Shown: in pieces, positions 14,984 through 22,996 of the stretch
How the letters are laid out: every line of letters starts with the position of its first letter
How positions within the stretch are numbered: position 1 is the stretch's first letter
NCBI GenBank assembly: GCA_934630375.1
Contig: CAKTVQ010000008.1
Location: 1 to 63,472, forward strand
DNA from: an uncultured Collinsella sp.
GTDB taxonomy: Bacteria > Actinomycetota > Coriobacteriia > Coriobacteriales > Coriobacteriaceae
Direction of reading: 5' to 3'
Length of the DNA stretch: 63,472 nucleotides
Program-made: the position numbers and the translations under genes
Notes under the pieces: generated by a model
What the model was told of the DNA's origin: nothing
What the model saw: only the letters and a program-made list of their open reading frames with translations
Databases searched by the model: none

Positions 14984-15792
14984 AGCGTTGCAGCTTTCTC
15001 GCTCAAAGCCGATACCTGGGATTGCAGCTCATCGTCGGCGCGCTCCCCGGGGACAAACCTTGTGCCGTACAAGAAAAACTCAACGTTGCCCTTAGCGCCA
15101 TGAATGGGCGACACGCACACATCGACCGGGAACAGGCCCTTGGCAGCAAAGAGTTCAACTGCCGCCACAAGTGTATCGCGGCGCACGACGGGATCGGTCA
15201 CGATACCGCCCTCGCCCACCAGCGCAGCCGGCGCCTCAAACTGCGGCTTTACGAGCGTGCAGAACGAACCGGAAGGCTTCAGGCACGCCAGCACGGCGTC
15301 GATGATATTCGCGATGCTGGTAAACGACACATCACACACGGCCAGGTCGATGGCGCCGGCATAGCCAAGCTCAGGCAGCTGCGTCACGTTGGTGCGCTCA
15401 TGCAGCGTCACGCGATCGTCCTGACGCAACGACCAATCGAACTGGGCGCGACCCACGTCCACCGAGACAACGGTCGCAGCTCCGCGCTTGAGCAGGCAAT
15501 CGGTAAAGCCGCCGGTAGAGCAGCCCACATCCAGACATGCAAGGCCCGTCGGATTGATGCCAAACGCATCAAGCGCGCCTTCGAGCTTAAGCCCGCCGCG
15601 GCCGACATAGGGAATGCGCCCCTTCACGTGCAGCGGCAGGCCCGGGGCCACCTTAAGGCCCGGCGAAGTCAAGCGCTCGCCGCCACTCGAGACCAAGCCG
15701 GCCATAAGAGTGCGAAGGGCATCCGCGCGATCGGCGCAGATGCCCTGTGAAATCAGTTCGTCATCAAGACGCACGCGTTTCATGAATGCCAT
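14980..15792 (-). CDS. tlyA: TlyA-type rRNA cytidine-2'-O-methyltransferase
   Basis: About 270 residues: an N-terminal S4 RNA-binding domain (KRVRLDDELISQG onward) and an FtsJ/RrmJ-like methyltransferase domain with the SAM motif LDVGCSTGGFTDCLL and a catalytic KPQFE. TlyA enzymes methylate 16S and/or 23S rRNA. The frame is open further upstream into xseB, but the family starts at MKRVRLDD; ATGs at 15792 and 15783 are both possible and neither has a strong ribosome site, so coupling to xseB translation (stop 25 bases upstream) is likely. Confidence 0.88.
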   Translation of the reverse strand: MAFMKRVRLDDELISQGICADRADALRTLMAGLVSSGGERLTSPGLKVAPGLPLHVKGRIPYVGRGGLKLEGALDAFGINPTGLACLDVGCSTGGFTDCLLKRGAATVVSVDVGRAQFDWSLRQDDRVTLHERTNVTQLPELGYAGAIDLAVCDVSFTSIANIIDAVLACLKPSGSFCTLVKPQFEAPAALVGEGGIVTDPVVRRDTLVAAVELFAAKGLFPVDVCVSPIHGAKGNVEFFLYGTRFVPGERADDELQSQVSALSEKAATL

Positions 15793-15817
15793 CAACCATT
15801 CGTATCCGGAGATGCGG

Positions 15818-16057
15818 CTAGCTATCCTGGGATTCGTTTGCCGCATCCTCATCGTATTCCTGCTCGAGCTTATCGGCCTCACGCGGCGTCAGCTCAAACT
15901 TGTCGACCATATCGACCGCGCGGGAGCCCAGCTCAATCGCCTCGTCAAACAGATCGAGCGAACGCTCCAAGGGCGTATCCTTGGAGCGAACGGTCGCGAT
16001 AATCTGGTCCAGACGGTCCGAGATCTCGTCAAAGTTGCGGACAGAACCCTCTGGCAT
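15818..16057 (-). CDS. xseB: exodeoxyribonuclease VII small subunit
   Basis: A 79-residue acidic helical protein with the XseB pattern (FDEISDRLDQIIATV, then a regular leucine-spaced helix LERSLDLFDEAIELG). It binds the XseA catalytic subunit, which is not in the window. AGGAG is 5 bases before the ATG, and the start codon lies 2 bases after the nusB stop. Confidence 0.88.
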   Translation of the reverse strand: MPEGSVRNFDEISDRLDQIIATVRSKDTPLERSLDLFDEAIELGSRAVDMVDKFELTPREADKLEQEYDEDAANESQDS

Positions 16058-16059
16058 GA

Positions 16060-16644
16060 CTACTCCTCGAAGGAGTCGACGACAGCCTCGGCGGCGTCCG
16101 CATTCTCGGCCAGTACACCGGCGGCAGCCTGAGCGGCAGCGACCTTGGCGGCCGCCTCGGCAGCCTGGGCCTCCTCGCGAGCGCGATCCTCGGCCAACAG
16201 CTCTTGGTACAGGTCCTCGCCCGGCAGCTCCTCGCTGCGAGCGATCTTGCCCAGCACGCCGTTGACGAACGACGCGGACTGGTCGGTGCCATAGGCCTTG
16301 GCAAGCTCGACGGCCTCGTTGATCACGATGGCGTCCGAGACCTCCTCGTCGGTGAGGAAACGCATCTCGTAGACGGCGATACGCAGCAGGTTACGGTCGG
16401 CGCCGGGCATGCGTATAAGATCCCAGTTCTTGGCAACGGAGCGCAGAGCGCAGTCGATGCGGTCGATATGCTCGTAGGCACCGCGGCACAGCTCCAGCGC
16501 ATAGGGGTCGAGGGGACCCTTCGAGATCAGGAAATCGCCCTCGAGGACGCGTTCGAGCGGGCTGTCCGTGGCCTCGGCCTGGAACAGCAGCTGCAGCGCC
16601 TGACTGCGGGCAAGCGTGCGCCCGCGATAAACCTTAAGGCTCAA
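16060..16644 (-). CDS. nusB: transcription antitermination factor NusB, with C-terminal extension
   Basis: The first ~140 residues are a normal NusB (RTLARSQALQLLFQAEA, RNLLRIAVYEMRFL, INEAVELAKAYG, FVNGVLGKIAR), which binds boxA RNA with S10 during rRNA transcription. The remaining ~50 residues are an Ala/Glu-rich helical tail beyond the usual end of the family. It sits between an Asp23 protein and xseB, the same context as in Bacillus. Confidence 0.92.
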   Translation of the reverse strand: MSLKVYRGRTLARSQALQLLFQAEATDSPLERVLEGDFLISKGPLDPYALELCRGAYEHIDRIDCALRSVAKNWDLIRMPGADRNLLRIAVYEMRFLTDEEVSDAIVINEAVELAKAYGTDQSASFVNGVLGKIARSEELPGEDLYQELLAEDRAREEAQAAEAAAKVAAAQAAAGVLAENADAAEAVVDSFEE

Positions 16645-16647
16645 AGG

Positions 16648-17010
16648 TTACTCCTTGGGGAAAACGAGGCCGTCGATGCAAACGTCAACGCGCTCGACCT
16701 CAACGCCCACCTGGGCATCGATGGCGGCGACCACGGCGGCGCGAACGGCCTCGGCGAGTTTCTTGAACGGATAGCCAAAGAACACCACGACACGCACGGT
16801 GAGTGCGAGCTTGTCGCCGACGACCTCGGCCTCGACCGCCGGCTCGGAAGCCGGGGCCTTGGACGAGAGCATCATGGAGACAAGGTTGGTGGCAAGGTCC
16901 TTGACGCCAACGGAGGCGATGCCCTCGACATCGGACACGGCGCGCGAGACGATGGCGGTCAGAACATCGGGCGAAATGCCGATGCCGTCAATCTTGATTT
17001 CCTGGGGCAT
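16648..17010 (-). CDS. Asp23/Gls24 family envelope stress protein (YqhY-like)
   Basis: A 120-residue protein with the Asp23 fold pattern (IVSRAVSDVEGIASVG, then VVVFFGYPFKKLAEAVRAAV). In Bacillus the equivalent gene yqhY also precedes nusB and is linked to acetyl-CoA carboxylase control; a similar role here is only inferred. The stop is 3 bases before the nusB start. A second family member is encoded at 62846-63202. Confidence 0.87.
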   Translation of the reverse strand: MPQEIKIDGIGISPDVLTAIVSRAVSDVEGIASVGVKDLATNLVSMMLSSKAPASEPAVEAEVVGDKLALTVRVVVFFGYPFKKLAEAVRAAVVAAIDAQVGVEVERVDVCIDGLVFPKE

Positions 17011-17034
17011 GAGTCCTCCTAGAAGAATTGGTTG

Positions 17035-17598
17035 CTAGACGCGGGAGACGAACTTGCCGTCGCGGGTGTCAACCTTGATGACCTCGCCCTCGTTGAGGTA
17101 CATGGGGACCTGGATGACAGCGCCGGTGTCGATCGTGGCCGGCTTGGTGGAACCCTGGACGGTGTCGCCCTTAAAGCCCGGGTCGGTCTGGACGATGGTG
17201 GTCTCGATGAACATCGGCGGGGTCACGCCCATGAGCTCGTCGTCGGCGAAGAGCAGCTGGCAGATGTCGTTCTCGCGCAGCCACTTGGAGTTCTCGCCCA
17301 CCATGTCCTCGGGAACGGGAACCTGCTCATAGGACTCGTTGTCCATGAAGATGTAGTCGGTGCCATCGTTGTAGAGGTACTGGAACTCACGGGTGGTGAG
17401 CATGACGCTCTCGAACTTGGTACCGGCGTTGCAGGTGTTCTCGACGACGCGGCCGCTCTTGATGTCGCGGGTCTTGTAGCGCACAAACGCGCCGCCCTTG
17501 CCCGGCTTGACGTGCTGGAACTCGACGATGGTATAAACCTTGTCCTTAATACGGAGACCGAGGCCGTTCTTGAAGTCGGCGGTAGAAATGGTAGGCAT
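17035..17598 (-). CDS. efp: translation elongation factor P
   Basis: A 187-residue three-domain factor that relieves ribosome stalling at polyproline. The KOW-like N domain has VEFQHVKPGKGGAFVR, with the modifiable lysine at position 34, and the two OB domains follow (EQVPVPEDMVGE, GFKGDTVQGSTKPATIDTG). ATG at 17598 follows AAGAAAGG by 5 bases; an 11-codon extension upstream is unlikely. First gene of the efp-asp23-nusB-xseB-tlyA-nadK-recN series. Confidence 0.96.
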   Translation of the reverse strand: MPTISTADFKNGLGLRIKDKVYTIVEFQHVKPGKGGAFVRYKTRDIKSGRVVENTCNAGTKFESVMLTTREFQYLYNDGTDYIFMDNESYEQVPVPEDMVGENSKWLRENDICQLLFADDELMGVTPPMFIETTIVQTDPGFKGDTVQGSTKPATIDTGAVIQVPMYLNEGEVIKVDTRDGKFVSRV

Positions 17599-17655
17599 AG
17601 CGACCTTTCTTCTTATGGGCAGAACGCACAAGCGTCCAAATTACATACGACCGAA

Positions 17656-17684
17656 ATTATACACTTGCAGACGGCGCCTGCAGC
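17656..17684 (-). promoter_or_regulatory. promoter of the efp operon
   Basis: A perfect -10 TATAAT on the minus strand (17656-17661) is preceded 17 bases earlier by a weak -35 GCTGCA (17679-17684). It lies just beyond the prolidase terminator and 58 bases upstream of the efp start. Confidence 0.6.
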
Positions 17685-17692
17685 GAGCGCAT

Positions 17693-17735
17693 AAAAAGAG
17701 AACGCGGGGCGCCCGAATTGCTCCGGACGCCCCGC
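17693..17735 (-). terminator. Rho-independent terminator of the M24 peptidase gene
   Basis: GCGGGGCG (17704-17711) pairs with CGCCCCGC (17728-17735), with further inner pairing; on the minus strand GTTCTCTTTTT follows. It starts 22 bases after the peptidase stop. Confidence 0.85.
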
Positions 17736-17756
17736 CCAAAAATCTATCGAAGAGGG

Positions 17757-18887
17757 CTAGCAGTCGATAACGTGAAGGTCATGCGGCGTCTTGGTGAAGG
17801 GCTCGTAGCCGTTCTCGGTGACCACGCCGTAGTCCTCCAGGCGCACGCCGCCCACACCGGGCAGGTACACGCCGGGCTCCATGGTGATAACCGAGCCGAC
17901 CTCGATGATATTCTTGCTGCGGTTGAAGTTGGGCAGCTCGTGGATGTCAATGCCCACGCCGTGGCCCAGACCATGGTTGTAGTAATCGCCATAGCCGGCA
18001 TCACCGATGATCTTCTTGGAAAGCTTGAAAATGTCGTTGCCCTCGACGCCCGGATGGATGGCGGCGACGCACTCCTCGTGGGTGCGGCGTACGAGCGCGT
18101 ACAGGTCGAGCTGTTCTTGCGTGGGCTCGCCCATCACGACGGTACGAGTCATGTCGGAGCGGTAGTCGCAATAGCCCGCGCCATAATCCATGAGTACGAA
18201 GTCGCCCTTCTCAATCACGCGGTCGCTCGGGACGGCATGCGGGTTGGCGGTGTTGGGACCGCTCGCCACGATGGAGCCAAAGGCCAGGCTATCGGCGCCG
18301 TTGGCGAACATAAAGTTCTCGAGCTCGTTGCGAACCCGCTTCTCGGTCATGCCGGGTTTAATAAATCCGAGCATATGCTGGAAGGCGGCGTCGGTGATCG
18401 ACTGCGCATGGCGCATGAGCTCGATCTCCTCGGCGTCCTTGATGGCGCGCATCTTGCGAATGTCGTCATGCATCAGCGGCAACATGCAGGCGACGGAACG
18501 ATCCTCCAAACCACGCTGAATACCCTGGTAGAAATTGATCTGCATATCGTCCTCGACAGCGCAGACGCGGCACTTGTTGGCCGCGATCTTGCCGGCGACC
18601 CAACCGGGTATGGTGCCCTCGTCCATGTCGTAGACCCAGGGGCTGCCGGCGGGCGTGTTCTCCTCAAAGCTGTTGAGATAGCGCGAGTCGGTATGGAACA
18701 GGCACTGGTCGGCCGTAATAAACGCAGCGTGCGGGAACTCGAAGGTGTAATCGAAGACGCCCTTGACACCCGTAAGCCAACGAAGATTAGCCTCGTCGCG
18801 CACCACGATGGCGTCGTAACCGCGCTCAACCATCAGGGCACGGACACGCTCGATACGACCGGCAGGACCGGCAGCAAACTCAGACAT
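17757..18887 (-). CDS. M24 family Xaa-Pro aminopeptidase/dipeptidase
   Basis: A 376-residue two-domain metallopeptidase that removes residues next to proline. The N-terminal creatinase-like domain is followed by the pita-bread catalytic domain, where the five metal ligands are visible in LMDYGAGY (Asp), YRSDMTRT (Asp), GLGHGVGID (His), TMEPGVY (Glu) and VRLEDYGVV (Glu). AAGAAAGGA precedes the ATG by 6 bases. It stands alone between a 131-base gap and its terminator, next to efp, a common neighbour of pepQ-type genes. Confidence 0.92.
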   Translation of the reverse strand: MSEFAAGPAGRIERVRALMVERGYDAIVVRDEANLRWLTGVKGVFDYTFEFPHAAFITADQCLFHTDSRYLNSFEENTPAGSPWVYDMDEGTIPGWVAGKIAANKCRVCAVEDDMQINFYQGIQRGLEDRSVACMLPLMHDDIRKMRAIKDAEEIELMRHAQSITDAAFQHMLGFIKPGMTEKRVRNELENFMFANGADSLAFGSIVASGPNTANPHAVPSDRVIEKGDFVLMDYGAGYCDYRSDMTRTVVMGEPTQEQLDLYALVRRTHEECVAAIHPGVEGNDIFKLSKKIIGDAGYGDYYNHGLGHGVGIDIHELPNFNRSKNIIEVGSVITMEPGVYLPGVGGVRLEDYGVVTENGYEPFTKTPHDLHVIDC

Positions 18888-19018
18888 GCAGATTCCTTTC
18901 TTGTTGTCTTCATAAAGACGGGACGGGCTTAATCAACGTACGGAATCACGAGCGATTCGCAACCGATTGGAAACCCGCACCTCAACATGATACGAAAGAC
19001 TATGTATGTCAATAAATC

Positions 19019-20128
19019 CTAGAGAAGATCTTTGCGAGAAGCCAAGTATGCGTGAGCATGGCGGTCGAGAACCTCGTCCTCAACGCTCGTTAGACGAATG
19101 GCGCCGAGCGCCGCGGGCAGCGGCAACATGCTGCGGTTCGAGCGGACAAACTGCTGTCTGCGGAACTCCTCGATATATGCGGCAGGCTCCAGATCGAAGG
19201 CGAGCTCCTCGATACCAAAGTCCTCCAGGCAGTCATCGACCTCAAAGACGTAATCGATATCAAAGTCGCAGGCATCATGTGCTAGGCGCGCCTCAAAGCG
19301 CATGCCCTCGGACAACAGCTGGTAGGCAGGGACCTGCGACGCGGCATCGCCCAAGCAGGCACGCAGAGTACGCTCCCCCGTCTTGCCAAAGTCTAGAGCG
19401 TGGCGGGCGCTGGGATTCGTAGCCATCAGTACGTCCTTACGGGCAGTCTGAGACCACTGAACGGCATTGACGAGCGCGACCTCCTCGCCCGCGAGAATCT
19501 CGGGGACGGTCTCGGTAAACTGATTCCAGCGGGACTTGCTGCTCGAAAGCATGGTGCCAGCAAGTACCACATAGCCGAGTTTGAGGTCATCGGGGTCCGC
19601 CTCGCGAACAAGATCAAGGTCACACACGACCAAGCCCGGCTCGGGACGGAACGCGATAGCGGGAAGCGCATTCGCCGACGAGGCAACAAGCGGCTTCATG
19701 GTCGTCGCGACCGTGAGCATGGCGTCAAACGTCGTCGGCAGCAAGGCGCACTCGGTGCGACCGCACCACTGGTTGGCGCACCAGCAAACGACCGAGCAGG
19801 TCGCTGCATCGCCGACGGCGACGACAAGATCGTCGCAAGTAATGCCGTTAGCCGACAGAGCACCAAAGACGACATCGGCATCGGCCAGCGTGGCACCGGC
19901 AGGCGAAACCTCGAGGATGAGTTGCGACACGGCAAAACCGGCGTCGACCAGCGCATGCTCGACGACTTCACCAAAACGCTCGGATGTGGCGTCGCCCCAA
20001 ACCACCATCGCACGCTTAGGCTTGCCCACAGCCGAGGCAAACATGCGCGACAGCTCCTCGAACGCGCCCAATCCGACGCGGACATCGACGCTACGGTTTT
20101 GGAAATTGATAAGTTGACGACGAATCAT
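19019..20128 (-). CDS. AroB-like protein (3-dehydroquinate synthase homologue with degenerate active site)
   Basis: A 369-residue protein in the usual aroB place directly after aroK (ATGA overlap, 4 bases). Its N-terminus (FQNRSVDVRVGLGAF) and overall layout align with 3-dehydroquinate synthase. However, the NAD-binding GGG is VGDAA, the segment that normally carries the first zinc Glu (AEVIKYG) is KLGYVVLAG, the GHTFGHA zinc His block is DFGKTGERTL, and the HGEAV His block is LSEGMRFE. All three expected zinc ligands are therefore absent by eye. It could be inactive, regulatory, or do another reaction. An 11-codon longer start is possible but the overlap start fits coupling. Confidence 0.75.
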   Translation of the reverse strand: MIRRQLINFQNRSVDVRVGLGAFEELSRMFASAVGKPKRAMVVWGDATSERFGEVVEHALVDAGFAVSQLILEVSPAGATLADADVVFGALSANGITCDDLVVAVGDAATCSVVCWCANQWCGRTECALLPTTFDAMLTVATTMKPLVASSANALPAIAFRPEPGLVVCDLDLVREADPDDLKLGYVVLAGTMLSSSKSRWNQFTETVPEILAGEEVALVNAVQWSQTARKDVLMATNPSARHALDFGKTGERTLRACLGDAASQVPAYQLLSEGMRFEARLAHDACDFDIDYVFEVDDCLEDFGIEELAFDLEPAAYIEEFRRQQFVRSNRSMLPLPAALGAIRLTSVEDEVLDRHAHAYLASRKDLL

Positions 20129-20658
20129 AGCAGTCCACGCTCCAAAAGCATCTCGGCACAAAGGTAGGAAACGTCCTCGAAGGACTTGTTGCGAATATCA
20201 AGGGTAATATCGGCGGCCTGGCGATACAGCGGACGGCGATGCTCAAACAGGCGCGCAGCGTGCTCGGGCGAGCGGAAATCGGGCCGGGTATCGGAGCGGC
20301 GAATCTGGCGCAACGAGTCCTCAAAGTCGCCTTCGAGGTACACGCATATACCCATCTCGTGCATCAGCTCAATGTTCACCGGCGTCTCGACGATGCCACC
20401 CCCGCACGACACCAGCAGGCTGCGCTCGCTTTGAAGCGAACGGAGCGCCGAGGTCTCGAGCTCACGAAAGCGATCCTCGCCCTCAGTCTCAAAAATCTCG
20501 GTCACCGACTTGCCGCATCGACGCACAACCAAACGATCGGTATCGATAAATCGACGCTTGAACATAGTGCCCACGTTACGCGCGAGCGTCGACTTGCCCG
20601 CTCCCAAAAAGCCGATAAAGAAAATATGGTCGCAGCCGTGTTTGATGTGCTGAGACAT
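20125..20658 (-). CDS. aroK: shikimate kinase
   Basis: A 177-residue P-loop kinase that phosphorylates shikimate. Walker A is GFLGAGKST (residues 16-24), followed by the shikimate-binding DTD of FIDTDRL, the FRELE segment and the SCGGGIV loop, then the adenine-binding RPLY region. It is coupled to the following AroB-like gene through ATGA, and 8 bases separate it from yqeG upstream. Confidence 0.93.
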   Translation of the reverse strand: MSQHIKHGCDHIFFIGFLGAGKSTLARNVGTMFKRRFIDTDRLVVRRCGKSVTEIFETEGEDRFRELETSALRSLQSERSLLVSCGGGIVETPVNIELMHEMGICVYLEGDFEDSLRQIRRSDTRPDFRSPEHAARLFEHRRPLYRQAADITLDIRNKSFEDVSYLCAEMLLERGLL

Positions 20659-20666
20659 GGCGAAAC

Positions 20667-21164
20667 CTATTCCTCGCAGGGAAGGTCGCGCAGGGCCCGG
20701 CGCTCAAAAATACGGAAGATCTGCGTGTACCACAGGTCCTGGGTTGCCTGCGGCTTAACCAGGATGGTGTCGACACCGGCGAAATTGCCGCTCCACACGT
20801 CCGTGTAGAGTTGGTCGCCAATCAGCACGGCCTCATCGGCCGTCGCGCCCAGGCGCTTAAGACCGGCCTTGAGAGCAAACGGCGCCGGCTTCATAGCGTG
20901 GCTGATTGCCTCGAGCCCCAGCTCGCGCGCCGATGCCATGACCTGGTCGCGATGCCAGTTGTTGGACACCATGCACAGCTTAAAGCCCTTGGCATGGGCG
21001 GCTTTGAGCCAAGCGGAAACCGAGGCGGGAACCTGCTCGGTATCGCGCGGAACCAGAGTGTTATCACGGTCGAGCAAAATGGCTCGCTTGCCGTCGGCCC
21101 ACAGGGTATCGAGGTCGATGCAGTCGACCGAGGCAACATATCGTTTGGGGCTAAAAATCCTCAT
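20667..21164 (-). CDS. YqeG family HAD IIIA-type phosphatase
   Basis: About 165 residues with HAD motifs: ILLDRDNTLV (nucleophile Asp and the second Asp), MVSNN (motif II), and a motif III/IV region with KPAPFALKAG and IGDQLYTDVW. Family members are often found next to shikimate genes in Gram-positive bacteria; the substrate is not established. The ATG at 21164 lies 2 bases after the mltG stop; a TTG four codons upstream overlapping mltG is the alternative. Confidence 0.87.
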   Translation of the reverse strand: MRIFSPKRYVASVDCIDLDTLWADGKRAILLDRDNTLVPRDTEQVPASVSAWLKAAHAKGFKLCMVSNNWHRDQVMASARELGLEAISHAMKPAPFALKAGLKRLGATADEAVLIGDQLYTDVWSGNFAGVDTILVKPQATQDLWYTQIFRIFERRALRDLPCEE

Positions 21165-21166
21165 GA

Positions 21167-22558
21167 TCAATTCCAAGACTGTTGGTGCTCTTCGTAGGTC
21201 TGCGAGAAATACTCCTCGTCCTGCGTAATGTAGAAATACAGGTCATCGGAGTCAGTCGGCTCAAGCGTGGCCTTGAGCGCCTCGAGCGACGGAGAGCAGA
21301 TGGGCGTGGGCGGCAGGCCCTCGTGCTTGTAGGTGTTGTAGGGGCTATCGCTCTGCAGGTCGTCGGCGGTAACCTCGCCACCGGTGACATACATCATGGT
21401 CGCATCGCTGTTGAGATAACGCAGGCCATCAAGCTTGCCCGCCAGGCGGTTATAGAACACCGATGCCACATGCGCGCGCTGATCGGCGTTGAGACCCTCG
21501 CGCTCGACGATAGAAGCAAGGTTAACGATGTCGTAGTCCGACATCTCCACGCCGTAGCGCTCCTTGATCTTGGCCTCGCAGCCGGCAAAGTCGAGCGACT
21601 TGTACTCGGCCTTAAACTGGTCGAGCATCGCGCGAATCACATCATCTGCCGTGGGCGAATCGCCCAACGAATACGTCTTGGGGAACAGGAAGCCCTCAAG
21701 CGAATCATTTGCAGCATCTTTCAGGAAGCCATAGTCATTTACGTAGTAGGATGCCTTGGCCTGATTAAGGAAGTCTTCCTTAGAAATGCTGTCATAAGCC
21801 TGTGCCACACGGTCGGCTACCTGGTCAACGGTCAAACCCTCTGGAATCGTAAGCGTATTGGATCCGGCGTTGGGGCCTTCCATCAGCTGCTGGACGACCT
21901 TCGTCGCATCCATGAGCGTGGTAAACGAGTAGGTGCCGGGCTTGAGCGACATATCGGCGTTGAGTTTTTTGACCGCCGCGTAGTAATCCTTGGGGTTCTC
22001 GACGATATGATTCTCGGAGAGAATCGAGGCGATCGTATCACCCGAGGCGCCATCGGGAATCGTAATGGTGACCTGCTGACCAGCCGTGACCTTCGTATCC
22101 CCACCGGTAAAGAAGCCTTTGACGGCTGGCACGACAAAGAAGACGATCGCGACAAGGACGAGCACCGCCACCACGGCGCCGATAATCATGGTCACCGGGG
22201 AGCTTTTCTTTTGGACGCCGCGGCGGGCATGCGTGTTGTAGCTCGAACGCGTCGCGGGAGCCACACCGTGCGAGCCATGGGCGCGATGCGCATGAGATTG
22301 CGATTGAGGTACCTGCGCGCGTTGCGTAGGAGCCTGCTGCTTAAAGCGAGTGCCGCCAGTAGGCTGCGCCGAACGAGCAGTTGGCTGCTGAGTCGTTCGC
22401 TGGGCGGGGCGGGGCGCATGCGAGGAGGGCTGCGCCGGACGTGCAACAGGCTGAGCCGGACGCTGTGTCGGCTGCACAGGGCGCTGGCCTGCCTGGACTG
22501 GGCGCGACACGGGCTGCCCCTGGCGATTCGGCTGGCGCGGGTCGGAAGCGCTAGGCAT
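21167..22558 (-). CDS. mltG: endolytic murein transglycosylase MltG
   Basis: A 463-residue membrane-anchored enzyme that cuts nascent peptidoglycan strands. Residues 1-120 are a basic, Pro/Gln/Ala-rich cytoplasmic tail with repeated RPxQP units; a single transmembrane helix lies at about 124-146; a LysM-like region follows (VTITIPDGASGDTIASIL) and the YceG catalytic domain has the active-site Glu in LASIVEREG and the GLPPTPICSPS motif. The long tail is larger than in most MltG proteins. The start overlaps the ruvX end by 8 bases. Confidence 0.92.
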   Translation of the reverse strand: MPSASDPRQPNRQGQPVSRPVQAGQRPVQPTQRPAQPVARPAQPSSHAPRPAQRTTQQPTARSAQPTGGTRFKQQAPTQRAQVPQSQSHAHRAHGSHGVAPATRSSYNTHARRGVQKKSSPVTMIIGAVVAVLVLVAIVFFVVPAVKGFFTGGDTKVTAGQQVTITIPDGASGDTIASILSENHIVENPKDYYAAVKKLNADMSLKPGTYSFTTLMDATKVVQQLMEGPNAGSNTLTIPEGLTVDQVADRVAQAYDSISKEDFLNQAKASYYVNDYGFLKDAANDSLEGFLFPKTYSLGDSPTADDVIRAMLDQFKAEYKSLDFAGCEAKIKERYGVEMSDYDIVNLASIVEREGLNADQRAHVASVFYNRLAGKLDGLRYLNSDATMMYVTGGEVTADDLQSDSPYNTYKHEGLPPTPICSPSLEALKATLEPTDSDDLYFYITQDEEYFSQTYEEHQQSWN

Positions 22559-22979
22559 GCTGAACCTCCTCGTATTTACGATCGAGCCACGTCTGCAAAA
22601 ACAGGCTGGCGGCGATCATGTCAATCTTACCCCTCATCTGCTTTTCGTTGAGTCCCTGCTCGCGCAGGATGCGCTTGGCCTCTTGCGAGGACAGACGCTC
22701 GTCCTCAAACTCCAGCGGAAGATCGAGCTCGTCGGCAATCTTTTGCGCCACGGCGGCGACGCGCTCGGCCTGGGGGCCGGGCTCACCGGCCATGGTCAGG
22801 GGACGTCCGCTTACCAGAATGTCGGGCTCATAGTCCTCGACCAGGTAGCGAAACGTCTTGGCCATACCGGTGACCTCGGCAGCCGGGAGCACCTTGACGG
22901 GCATCGCCATCTTGCCATCACGGCTCGAGACGGCGATGCCAATCCTGGTCTCCCCTATGTCCAGTGCGAGCGCGACCAC
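22551..22979 (-). CDS. ruvX: YqgF/RuvX RNase H-fold nuclease
   Basis: A 142-residue protein (ALALDIGETRIGIAVS at the start, DERLSSQEAKRIL and the C-terminal DMIAASLFLQTWLD carrying the third acidic residue). Proposed functions are Holliday-junction resolution and pre-16S rRNA 5' processing. The alaS-ruvX-mltG-yqeG-aroK order is typical of Gram-positive genomes. Confidence 0.92.
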   Translation of the reverse strand: MVALALDIGETRIGIAVSSRDGKMAMPVKVLPAAEVTGMAKTFRYLVEDYEPDILVSGRPLTMAGEPGPQAERVAAVAQKIADELDLPLEFEDERLSSQEAKRILREQGLNEKQMRGKIDMIAASLFLQTWLDRKYEEVQHA

Positions 22980-22996
22980 AGCGACTACTTAGGTTC

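Noticed and set aside
16060..16230. Ala/Glu-rich tail of NusB as a separate small protein
   Set aside because: It is continuous with NusB, with no internal start or ribosome site.
22190..22558. Repeat array in the N-terminal tail of MltG as a special element
   Set aside because: The RPxQP units are degenerate low-complexity sequence typical of disordered cytoplasmic tails.
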